16,023 nt of DNA from Thalassiosira profunda (GCA_036939355.1 JALLAP010000219.1:1-16023), one strand, 5' to 3'; numbered from the stretch's first letter, positions 8,325 to 15,398 are shown. A program made the numbers and translations. The notes: generated by a model from the letters alone, not told the origin.

Positions 8325-9734
8325 TTACTGCGCCGTCATGGGGGTGGCATCGTCGAAGCTGGTAGCCGGGGATTCCTTCATGGCGGGCTCGGCAAGGTAG
8401 CCATTCACTTGCATAAACGTGTCCAGGTCCGAGAAGCCGTACCGCTGCGGCGCGCGGGTCGAATCCAGATCCTTTCCGGCCAGCTTCCCGTTCACGACGT
8501 ACTCCTTCCCGAGCATCTCCTGGCACCACAGGATGACGTCGTCCATGTGCGGGGTGGGCACGCCGGCGAGCTCGGCGATTCCCCGCGTCACGATGAGTCC
8601 CATCGGGAGGTCCTCCGTGAAGTAGCGGTACTTGAAGTTGGGCAGGTACTTCGTCGTGCCGTCAACGTCCACCTCGCGCATCGGGTGGGTGAGGCCGCGG
8701 TAGCCCTTGTTCGTGCGGAGCATGGTGTAGATGTTTGTTTTGTCGCCGATGTCGTCGCCATACGAGCGGAGCATCCATTCAGAGACGTGGTGAAGTGCGT
8801 CCAACGTGAGCGTTGGGTACTTCGCAAGCAGGACGCGTTTGATCTCCAGAACCTCGTCCGATACAAGGGCCAACTTCTCGCCCGTGTACTCGTCGGCGCC
8901 GTAGTAGAACAGGGGCGGCTCGTCGAACGGTTCGTTGACGTCCTTGTTGCGGTAGAATCCGTACGAGATGGTCGGGTGCCACACCGAGTTGATGTTCATG
9001 AGCGTCACCGAGAGGAAGTTGTCCGCGGGGTCGAACTCCGGCAGCCGCCCGATGAGTTTGTGCAGGAGCTCGGCCACCTCGTCCTTGCTCGCGCCCTCCT
9101 TTGGAGACACGATGATCTCGACCTCCTTTTTTGTTCCCAAGACTTCGACCTTCTTGCCGTAGTCGAGAATGCGACACGCCCAGGGCAGCGTCTCCAACGC
9201 AAAGAGGCTCGAGTGGCGGACGAAGTCAATGCCGAGCTCGTGGATGGCGCAGAGATCGAAGCCGCCCTCCGCGGGCATGGCGCCGATGAGCACGCCCCGC
9301 TTGAGAAACGGCTTCAAGGCCTTGAGATAGATCTCATGGCAGAAGCTCGGGAGGGCGAAGATGACGACGTCAAGGTCCGTCGGGACGTCCTCGGCCTGTT
9401 CGGATCGCACGACGGGGTCAGAGATGTTGTGAGATGATTTGTATTGCAATTGCAACCAGCTGATTGCAACCGCGCGTTGATGGACACATGATGTGCACAC
9501 GAGCAGAAGAGCGAGACGACGCACCTTCTCGATGACCGCGTCCGGCTTGCCGATCACGTCGTCGCCGAGGTCGTTCAGGCAGCGCACGCCCTCGTCGGGG
9601 ATGGCGGCGCGGAGGCGTTCGGCCTCGCCGGGGAACAGTGAGAGAATCGTGACGTGGGTGTCGTCTTGCGCCGAGACGTAGGCACTCAAAACGTGAATGG
9701 CGTTGCCGCCGCCGCAGAGGAGAACCTTGAGCAT
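8325..9734 (-). CDS. Octopine/nopaline (opine) dehydrogenase family protein, two exons
   Basis: Exons 9734-9525 and 9395-8325 join in phase 0 to 426 residues, a usual length for the family. Family members reductively join an amino acid and a keto acid with NAD(P)H; the substrate cannot be read here. The N-terminus is a Rossmann fold start, MLKVLLCGGGNAIH, with the GGGNAxH nucleotide loop at residues 8-14. The second part has the NINSVWHPTISYGFY and RTNKGYRGLTHPM motifs typical of the C-terminal octopine dehydrogenase domain. No targeting signal is visible from the ATG at 9734, so it is probably cytosolic. An in-frame ATG at 9794 would add 20 residues. The 129-nt intron has no stop and is a multiple of three, so its retention would insert 43 residues. 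It diverges from the DMT transporter gene. Confidence 0.9.
   Translation of the reverse strand: MLKVLLCGGGNAIHVLSAYVSAQDDTHVTILSLFPGEAERLRAAIPDEGVRCLNDLGDDVIGKPDAVIEKVRRLALLLVCTSCVHQRAVAISWLQLQYKSSHNISDPVVRSEQAEDVPTDLDVVIFALPSFCHEIYLKALKPFLKRGVLIGAMPAEGGFDLCAIHELGIDFVRHSSLFALETLPWACRILDYGKKVEVLGTKKEVEIIVSPKEGASKDEVAELLHKLIGRLPEFDPADNFLSVTLMNINSVWHPTISYGFYRNKDVNEPFDEPPLFYYGADEYTGEKLALVSDEVLEIKRVLLAKYPTLTLDALHHVSEWMLRSYGDDIGDKTNIYTMLRTNKGYRGLTHPMREVDVDGTTKYLPNFKYRYFTEDLPMGLIVTRGIAELAGVPTPHMDDVILWCQEMLGKEYVVNGKLAGKDLDSTRAPQRYGFSDLDTFMQVNGYLAEPAMKESPATSFDDATPMTAQ
9396..9524 (-). other. Intron of the opine dehydrogenase gene (129 nt)
   Basis: Donor AAG|GTGCGT, acceptor CGAACAG|GCC, phase 0. The 43-codon open insert is unlike the family sequence and interrupts the Rossmann region, which supports splicing. 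It carries ATTGCAATTGCAA (9443-9455, + strand reading), CTCACAAC on the - strand (9426-9433) and a 16-mer (9483-9498) also found in the solute-binding protein intron. Confidence 0.8.
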
Positions 9735-10158
9735 CGTTGGATGTGGAGGAGGAGGTCGGCGTTGTGTTCGATGTGCCTCGAGGATTTTATGCATGAGAGG
9801 GCGGGTGTCAAGAGATCTGCTTTGCTTGTGCCGACGAGCGGGCGGGAGGGGTTCGCATTCCAGATCTTGCTTGCAGATTAGAGCTTTCCGGGGGTGGCCG
9901 CTGGAGAAATAACGGCATCTCCTTCTGATGAATAAGAAGCTTGTGTCCCACAGAACTGCAAGAGATCTGCAGCTGCCGCGCCAAAAGAGCTCCAAAACTG
10001 CTCAGCAAGATCTTTTCGGCCTCTCTGAAACCGAAAGGCTCGGCTTCTTCTTCCCAATCCTCTGCCTGCTGTGCGGGTCTCGGCGGTTTTTAGCAGGACG
10101 CCGGCCGGCCCGTCGCTTAATTCTTCCCATCCTCGGAGAGCATACATCAGGAATAACG
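9735..10158. promoter_or_regulatory. Divergent promoter region, 424 bases
   Basis: It separates the opine dehydrogenase (-) and DMT transporter (+) starts. The palindrome AGATCT occurs four times, at 9813, 9862, 9963 and 10008. Two of these are in a 12-base direct repeat CAAGAGATCTGC (9809-9820 and 9959-9970), exactly 150 bases apart. A small inverted repeat TTTCGG/CCGAAA lies at 10014-10036. No TATA box or additional gene is evident. Confidence 0.45.
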
Positions 10159-11482
10159 ATGGCGGCATCACCGCCTGCCAAGCCGGACGATGGCCCGCCG
10201 ACGCACCACTCTGTCAAGGTACGCATCGATGTAACTGCCTTCGCCCTATTGCAATATGCAAATCCGCTCACAACTTTTACATCGCACCAATCTATCCATC
10301 ACAGGGCATCCTGCTCATCATGCTGGGCTCCTTTTCGTTCAGCGTGATGTTTCTACTGGTGAAGATCATGGCGAGCATGTCCGCATTTACGCTCGTCTTC
10401 TGGCGTTCGATAGTGCAAATAGCCATCAGCCTCGTGGACCTGTACAAAAAAGGGGAGAATCCGCTAGGGCCCAATGATCTCTCAATACGATTCTTCCTCG
10501 TGCTCCGGGCACTCTTTGGGGCGTTTGCAGTGATAGCCTGGTTCTTTGGGATACAGATCCTGCCGTTGCCGGACGCCGTGACATTGCAATTCACAACCCC
10601 ACCGTTCGCCGCGGCGTTTGCAGTTTGCTTAGTGGGCGAGCAATGGAAGCCCCTCGACATCATCGGTGCCGTCGTGTGTCTATCGGGAGTGGCGCTCATC
10701 GCTCATCCGACCTGGCTTTTTGGAAGTGCCGGTGAAGATACCGTCGACGACGGGATAAGCCCCCTCCTCAAAGCGGCCGCCGTGCTGGTGACCACCAGCG
10801 GCGCGGCGATGGCAGGAATGGCGTACGTCTGCGTCCGAAAGATTGGCGATGGCGCTGATGCGGTCGTTATGGTGTTTTACTATGCAGTCCTTTCACTACC
10901 GATGGCGGCAATAGGCTCAAAGCTCTTGCTGGACGATTGGAACGTGCTCGGAGACGTTGGCAGCTTTTCCGTCGCGGATTACTTCCTCTTGCTTCTTGTG
11001 GGCTTTGCCGGCTACGGTGGCCAATGGTTTACGAATCTCGGCCTTCAAATTGAGACTGCAGCCACGGTGAGTGGTCCATGCTTTGACCCGTTCACAGTTC
11101 CAGCCTCTTGTCTGACCCTACCATGCACACACAGGCAACCCTGGCTACTTCGACCCAAATCGTCTGGACTTTTGTCTTTGAGATACTCATCTTGCACGAA
11201 CAGCTCAACCTTTGGTCGCTGGGCGGAACAGCGCTCATACTCGGATACATGATGATCGTTGGCGTAATCAAAGTGATCGAAAGCAGCAGACCTCCAGCGG
11301 AGTCTGATACCGACGAAAGCATAGACGAAGAAGGCGTCCTACTGGAACCGCAAAAGCCGAAAGAGGTATACGGCGCAACGTCGCCAACTTTGGCGTGGCA
11401 GGCCAACAAAAAAAGCCCGAGACCGAGCCGATACAACACAACCACCGCGAGTTTGGCGTGGCAAGGAAGCAACAGTTTCTAG
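10159..11482 (+). CDS. DMT-superfamily (EamA) membrane transporter, three exons
   Basis: Exons 10159-10218, 10305-11066 and 11135-11482, all joined in phase 0, give 389 residues. After a hydrophilic N-terminus of 20 residues, about ten hydrophobic segments run to near residue 320, starting GILLIMLGSFSFSVMFLLVKI, as expected for two EamA repeats. The first repeat ends near LSGVALIAHPTWLF and the second near ILGYMMIVGVIKVI. The layout resembles SLC35G-type or bacterial RhaT/EamA-type carriers of small metabolites. The substrate cannot be assigned. The C-terminal tail (about 70 residues) is hydrophilic, first acidic then basic, with LAWQ repeated twice. Splicing of both introns is needed to join the membrane segments. 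Confidence 0.9.
10219..10304 (+). other. First intron of the DMT gene (86 nt)
   Basis: Donor AAG|GTACGC, acceptor ATCACAG|GGC, phase 0. It contains ATTGCAAT (10248-10255) and CTCACAAC (10267-10274) exactly 30 bases before the intron end, the same block as in the opine dehydrogenase intron. Confidence 0.85.
11067..11134 (+). other. Second intron of the DMT gene (68 nt)
   Basis: Donor ACG|GTGAGT, acceptor CACACACAG|GCA, phase 0; CTGAC near 11112 is a plausible branch point. It lacks the TTGCAAT and CTCACAAC elements of the first intron. Confidence 0.9.
11389..11463 (+). repeat. 12-base direct repeat in the DMT tail
   Basis: TTTGGCGTGGCA occurs at 11389-11400 and 11452-11463. It encodes the two LAWQ motifs (PTLAWQ, ASLAWQ) in the C-terminal tail, 21 residues apart, both in frame. 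Confidence 0.7.
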
Positions 11483-11570
11483 GGAGATGTGAATGAACAG
11501 TGCAGCGATAGAAGGTGTGACAAAACAACTTTCCTCCGCTGTGCTAGTATCCCAGACAGCAGACAGACAT

Positions 11571-12923
11571 TCAGGCATTCCAAGCAAAGATGCCGCCAAG
11601 AAGCACCGCCTGCAAACCGATGTTCAGAGACCCCGCCGAAGAGGAGTCCGCCGGGGCCGGAGTAGCACCGGTGGCCTCCATCGTGTTGCCGCCATCATCG
11701 ACATCGAACTCGACGTCTTCTCCTCGCGCGTACGCTCCCAGCATCTCATCGGTTGCACCATCTCCATGAACGCGGGCGTAATGTACGCCGCAGGCTCCGG
11801 GACGGGGTCCAGCTGTCCCGAGTCGGCCATGAACTTCGCGATGAAATCAAACCACTCCAGCGCCAGGCCCTGCAGGATGTTCGCCTGTTCGTCCAGCCCG
11901 AAGAGCGGGCGCGTCGCGAGGTCAGTTTTCATTGATTCCTCCGAAACAGTTTTGCCGTTGTCCGCGTAGAATTCCGTCGAGTAGTCTAGGTAGGCCTGTT
12001 CGTTCGCGGGATCTTTGACGAAGGCTATGCCGCGGAGCCATCCCGCCAGCAACTTGGCGACCGCGGCGGGATGCTCGTCGCCGAAGGCCCCGTTGACGAA
12101 GATCGCCCCCGGAATGGCCACGCCAGCGTCGGCGCCCGTGCACAATACCGACCGCGCCTCGCCCTCCGCCGCTCCTTCCAGATAAGTGTACGTGTTTGGG
12201 GCCCACAGTCCTCCGTACGCGGCATCCCCGCCCGACAGATCCTCCAGCACCTCGGCCGGCTGGCCCTCGAGGTAGGTGGGCGCGTCGAGGTCGAATCCAG
12301 CATTCGCCAGGCACTTCTGCACGGCCAGTTCGCCCGTCGATCGGGGCGTCAGCGAAATGGTGGCGGACGCGTCCAAAGTCTCGGGAGGCCACGTTCCAGC
12401 GTCTCCGACGAGGGCGTTGGCCGCCGATTCGTCGTTGGTGATGCCGATGGTGTCGATGCCAGAGTTGGCACCGACAATCGCGGGCACGGCGCCGGCTGAC
12501 CCGACGTCCCAGGCGTCTTTGTCCTCGATCATCGGAGCGCCGCTCGGGTACTAATTGCAATTGATAATGGCAGTTGTGAGCATTCACAGGAGACAAGATA
12601 TCATTCGAGCATCAGAGACACATGATGTGCACGCCATTTTGTATCAAGATGCAATCGAACGGCGCGCTGTGGCGCCACCATAATTGCAATTATAATTGCA
12701 ATTATGGAGCGCATCTCACCTCGAGGAACTCGACGTCCAATCCGAGCGCGTCGAAGTAACCCTCGCGCTGGGCAACGTAGGCGGGCACCGCCCAGTACAG
12801 CGATTGGTAGGCGAGGCGGACGGGTTCCTTCTCGCCCGCCGCCGCGGCCACCGACGAAACTGCCGCCGCCGCGAGGGCCGCCGCGGCGAGGAGGAATGGA
12901 GGAGGGGCTGCGGCTGCTTTCAT
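11571..12923 (-). CDS. NMT1/THI5-like ABC-type solute-binding protein, two exons, apparent frameshift
   Basis: Exon 1 (12923-12720) encodes 68 residues: an Ala-rich signal peptide (about 1-30) and the domain start VRLAYQSLYWAVPAYVAQREGYF. Exon 2 starts at 12550 with YPSGAPMIEDKDAWDVGSAG, the usual continuation of NMT1/SsuA-like periplasmic binding proteins. The fold continues through WLRGIAFVKDPANEQAYLDY and LALEWFDFIAKFM. At about 11757 the frame breaks. The original frame ends in an Arg-rich unnatural tail (stop at 11624), while the next frame gives a plausible ATDEMLGAYARGEDVEF and ends at 11571 with a hydrophobic segment, LNIGLQAVLLGGIFAWNA. One missing G in a short G run would explain it (sequence error or real mutation). 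Bacterial relatives deliver small ligands to ABC importers; here a secreted or membrane-anchored binding protein is inferred. Total about 393 residues. Confidence 0.85.
12551..12719 (-). other. Intron of the solute-binding protein gene (169 nt)
   Basis: Donor GAG|GTGAGA, acceptor GCAATTAG|TAC, phase 0. Several stops make retention non-coding, and splicing restores the family motif. It has AATTGCAATT elements beside both ends, a 30-nt palindrome near the donor, CTCACAAC (12573-12580, - strand) and the 16-mer shared with the opine dehydrogenase intron (12617-12632). Confidence 0.85.
12678..12707. repeat. 30-nt perfect palindrome in an intron
   Basis: The two 15-base arms meet without a loop and each holds an AATTGCAATT core; GCGC steps just outside could extend the stem after a small internal loop. 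It begins 12 bases inside the donor of the solute-binding protein intron. In RNA it could form a hairpin; in DNA it could be a cruciform or a terminal inverted repeat remnant. Confidence 0.9.
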
Positions 12924-12977
12924 CTTCAACAGTGTGGGTGTGTATGTTGTATTATGGCAACAGTAAGAGCAAGATCC

Positions 12978-13038
12978 GGGCGGGCGAGGGGCGAGAGGCG
13001 AGGGCGAGAGAGGAGGCGAGAGGCGAGAGGGCGAGGCG
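12978..13038 (+). repeat. GGCGAGA-type purine-rich tract
   Basis: Irregular tandem copies of GGCGAG/GCGAGAG, ending in GGCGG and an A run. It is low-complexity promoter DNA, perhaps a 5' leader of the solute-binding protein on the other strand (read there as CTCGCC repeats). Confidence 0.6.
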
Positions 13039-13148
13039 GAAAAAAAGTTGGGCCTCGATTTTAGGCCTGTTAGAAGCGTCTTGGGTGTCACATCTCCACT
13101 CGTTACGACAGAATGCGGGACAAAGGTCGAGTCGCGCGATTCAAGTCT

Positions 13149-13154
13149 CACGTG
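13149..13154. promoter_or_regulatory. CACGTG box in divergent promoter
   Basis: A G-box/E-box core inside TCACGTGTGA, 123 bases upstream of the GGCT-like start. It is the third CACGTG in gene-start gaps in this window; binding is inferred only. Confidence 0.3.
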
Positions 13155-13276
13155 TGACTCCTCCACCCTCCACCTCCACGGCCACCTCCACCCTCCACCG
13201 CACTGCGCACTCCCCCCCCCAAGCGAAGCGCCCACCCCTCTTGAGCCCCAGACGTAGCTTCCTGGTAGGTGGGAGT

Positions 13277-14275
13277 ATGCTCCAGACCATCGGTCGCCGC
13301 CGCTGTTCCATTGCAAAGGTGGCCTCTGCGGCGCTGGCACTGCTTCTGGCACCGTCTCGTGCCTTCACATCTTCCCATCACCTCACCATCGGGCATCAAC
13401 CATCACCGCAGTCGCTCACCATGAGCTCTGGCGATGCCGCCAACGAACCCGGCGATGAAATCACCATCCTGGGCTTCGGCTCCCTCCTCAGCCTCCGATC
13501 GGCCCGGCTGACCTTCCCGACACTCACAAACTTTCGTCTTGGACGCGTGCCCAATCATCGGAGAGTGTTTGCGCATCCGGCATCGATCTTCTTCCAGCGC
13601 GGCATTGCAAATCTAGACACGCTGGAAATGAGCAGCCTGAGCTGCGAATACGACGAGGGCGCTTCATTCATTTGCAGCGTCTTCGAGGTCCCGAATGCAG
13701 GGTTGAGTGCGGTATCTTCCGATGCGGCGCAGTCGGGTAATTGGATTCCGTCGCAGGCATTCCTTGAGAGGGAGGAGGAGTTCGAGATTGCAATGGTGCC
13801 CTACGAAGAGCTAACCGTGGGGGATGCAGAAGGCGAAACGGTTCCACTGCGTACAGAAACGTCAATATCCGAAGTTACGGCCTCCTCCGACGTAATCACT
13901 GAGAAGCATCCAAAGATGGGAGTGATTTGTCGCCGCTCGACGGACGAGGCGTACATCAAACAGTGGGGATATGAGCGCTGGCAATCGAGTTATTTGCAGT
14001 ATGGTGTGAAGACCATTTGGAACTGGAGCAAAGACAGTGGTCTCCGGCCATGCCCCGCGTACTTGAGGCACTGCGTTTTGAGCGCCTGGAATGCCGGAGG
14101 AGCGGGGAATGGCAACTGGTCGATGGATGGCAATGGCGGGCCCTGTTACGACAGTTTCGTCGATGAGACGTATTTGGTCGACCGGACGACCACTGTGCGG
14201 GAATATCTGAAGCAATACCCAGCTGTCATGACAACGGAACCTCCGGAATCACTGCGCGAGAGATACGGGGGATGA
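13277..14275 (+). CDS. Gamma-glutamylcyclotransferase-like (GGCT fold) protein, plastid-type presequence
   Basis: Single exon, 332 residues from the ATG at 13277. Residues 1-29 are a signal-peptide-like stretch (basic start, then VASAALALLLAPSRA) followed by F30, so SRA|FTSS fits the ASAFAP rule for red-lineage plastid import. The body starts with ITILGFGSLLS (62-72), which matches the GFGSL/YGSL nucleotide-like loop of the GGCT/ChaC fold, followed by RRVFAHPASIFF. EREEEFEIAMVPYEE (164-178) could supply the acidic residue used by this fold. ChaC/GGCT enzymes release 5-oxoproline from gamma-glutamyl substrates such as glutathione. The C-terminal 120 residues (WGYERWQSSY, CPAYLRHCVLSAW) are an extra region not seen in short ChaC proteins. 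Activity is uncertain; stromal location is inferred. It converges on the Mpv17 gene, 97 bases away. Confidence 0.75.
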   Translation: MLQTIGRRRCSIAKVASAALALLLAPSRAFTSSHHLTIGHQPSPQSLTMSSGDAANEPGDEITILGFGSLLSLRSARLTFPTLTNFRLGRVPNHRRVFAHPASIFFQRGIANLDTLEMSSLSCEYDEGASFICSVFEVPNAGLSAVSSDAAQSGNWIPSQAFLEREEEFEIAMVPYEELTVGDAEGETVPLRTETSISEVTASSDVITEKHPKMGVICRRSTDEAYIKQWGYERWQSSYLQYGVKTIWNWSKDSGLRPCPAYLRHCVLSAWNAGGAGNGNWSMDGNGGPCYDSFVDETYLVDRTTTVREYLKQYPAVMTTEPPESLRERYGG

Positions 14276-14372
14276 CAGGCCTAGTCCTTTCGTGTCTATC
14301 TGTTCATTCCAAGTATCTATTGCTTTGTTCCGCTCATCAGCGTGACGCGCCTTCATTATTTTCTTTGTGCAC

Positions 14373-15398
14373 TCAGATCCGGCTCTTCTCTGCATAGAAA
14401 GAAAAATCCGTTTCGCCGTCCAGAGGGACGTCGCAGACGTCGTCCTCGACCTTGCCGCAATCCGCGGCCACGTCCGACACGATGCTCTGCCACAAAACGT
14501 CCACAATGTTCGACACTGCCGTTCGCCACTCCACCGGCGCATTGTAGATTATCACGTTGGCCAGCGTCCACACTTTGGCGTTGCTGACCAACAGTCCACC
14601 CAGCTTTGCGTTCACCTCCTTTTGCACGGTGGAGACGGATCCTCCGTTGAGCAGCGTCGAGACGGGGATTTCGAACGTCCCGAAGACGATCGGGCACCAG
14701 AAAAATTGCTCGATGATAATGGAGAGAGCAGTGGTGGCGATGGCCATGTGATTTTGAATCCACTGATACAGCTCCGCTCCTTCGTCTGCACCAGCGATTC
14801 CAGAGAGCTTGTAGACGTTCACGTCGCTCTCCAAACATAGAAATCCATCGAGGCCGGAGTACCACGCCGACCAGATGACGCCTCCGACGCAGCCCTTCCC
14901 CGCAAACCGCACCAACCTGCCAACGTTGAACTCCTTCCGCGTCGCATCGCGCGACTGAGCAATAACGTCGCTGACCCCGCACAGGGCACCTGATGTGAGA
15001 GACTTGGTAGGCAGGGGGTGTTCTACGAGCAGCGTGGTGTAGGCGGAGAGGATCGTCGTGGGAAGCGGTGTGGCCGATAGGAGGGCGAGGCCCGCCATTG
15101 CAAGCGTCCCTGCAGCGTACACTTTTCCGTCGGCACTACTGTCCATCTGAGGTAGGTCGACGCCAAGGGGCGCTGCCTCTTCTTTGGAGGATAGGTGCAG
15201 GCGGGACAATGAGGTTGTGTGACATCTATTTGCGGCCGATGCACCGATGTTCGATCTGACAGACCTGCCGCGAGCGCCGGCGAAGGCAAGGGCTCCTCGC
15301 GCGGTCGAGGCGGCGGCCGCCGCGACGAGCAACGGGCGAACGCCGCAGCACGCCCTTGATAGCCGTCTCCGTCGCCGAGGTGCAGCGTCGTAGCTCAT
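14373..15398 (-). CDS. Mpv17/PMP22 family membrane protein with plastid-type presequence
   Basis: Single exon, 341 residues from the ATG at 15398; open frame further upstream is only antisense to KTI12. The N-terminus is basic, then hydrophobic (RPLLVAAAAASTARGALA) and followed by F39, so ALA|FAGARGR resembles an ASAFAP bipartite plastid signal with an Arg/Ser-rich transit part. The Mpv17 domain covers about 118-311: YTTLLVEHPLPTKSLTSGAL, then GVSDVIAQ, an EQFFWCPIVFGTFEI segment and the family signature NAKVWTLANVIIYNAPVEWR followed by VLWQSIVSD. About four membrane segments are expected. Family members are found in inner mitochondrial, peroxisomal and, in algae, plastid membranes and may form channels. 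Plastid envelope placement is inferred from the presequence. An acidic tail of 30 residues follows the domain. Confidence 0.88.
   Translation of the reverse strand: MSYDAAPRRRRRLSRACCGVRPLLVAAAAASTARGALAFAGARGRSVRSNIGASAANRCHTTSLSRLHLSSKEEAAPLGVDLPQMDSSADGKVYAAGTLAMAGLALLSATPLPTTILSAYTTLLVEHPLPTKSLTSGALCGVSDVIAQSRDATRKEFNVGRLVRFAGKGCVGGVIWSAWYSGLDGFLCLESDVNVYKLSGIAGADEGAELYQWIQNHMAIATTALSIIIEQFFWCPIVFGTFEIPVSTLLNGGSVSTVQKEVNAKLGGLLVSNAKVWTLANVIIYNAPVEWRTAVSNIVDVLWQSIVSDVAADCGKVEDDVCDVPLDGETDFSFYAEKSRI

Larger units (their letters stand above)
12924..13276. promoter_or_regulatory. Divergent promoter region, 353 bases
   Basis: It lies between the starts of the solute-binding protein (-) and the GGCT-like gene (+). 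It contains a GGCGAG-rich purine tract (about 12978-13038), a CACGTG box (13149-13154) and a CCTCCACCCTCCAC repeat (13160-13173 and 13185-13198). The + strand frame stays open through it, but that frame lacks a domain before 13277 and is not taken as coding. Confidence 0.5.

Noticed and set aside
8301..9437. 378-residue open frame on the + strand
   Set aside because: It is the antisense shadow of the opine dehydrogenase, made possible by biased GC-rich codons; composition is Val/Arg-rich without a domain.
9735..9995. N-terminal extension of the opine dehydrogenase with a mitochondrial-presequence look (RRCRYFSSG)
   Set aside because: The frame is open, but there is no ATG above 9794 in it, so it would need a non-ATG start; probably 5' leader.
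11624..11755. Arg-rich C-terminus (QPMRCWERTREEK onward) of the solute-binding protein
   Set aside because: It is out of character with the family; the other frame continues with sensible protein and a hydrophobic end.
12704..13276. Open + strand frame in front of the GGCT-like gene that would make a 523-residue protein
   Set aside because: It is antisense to exon 1 of the solute-binding protein and crosses low-complexity promoter DNA; no domain, and a signal-peptide-like start exists at 13277.
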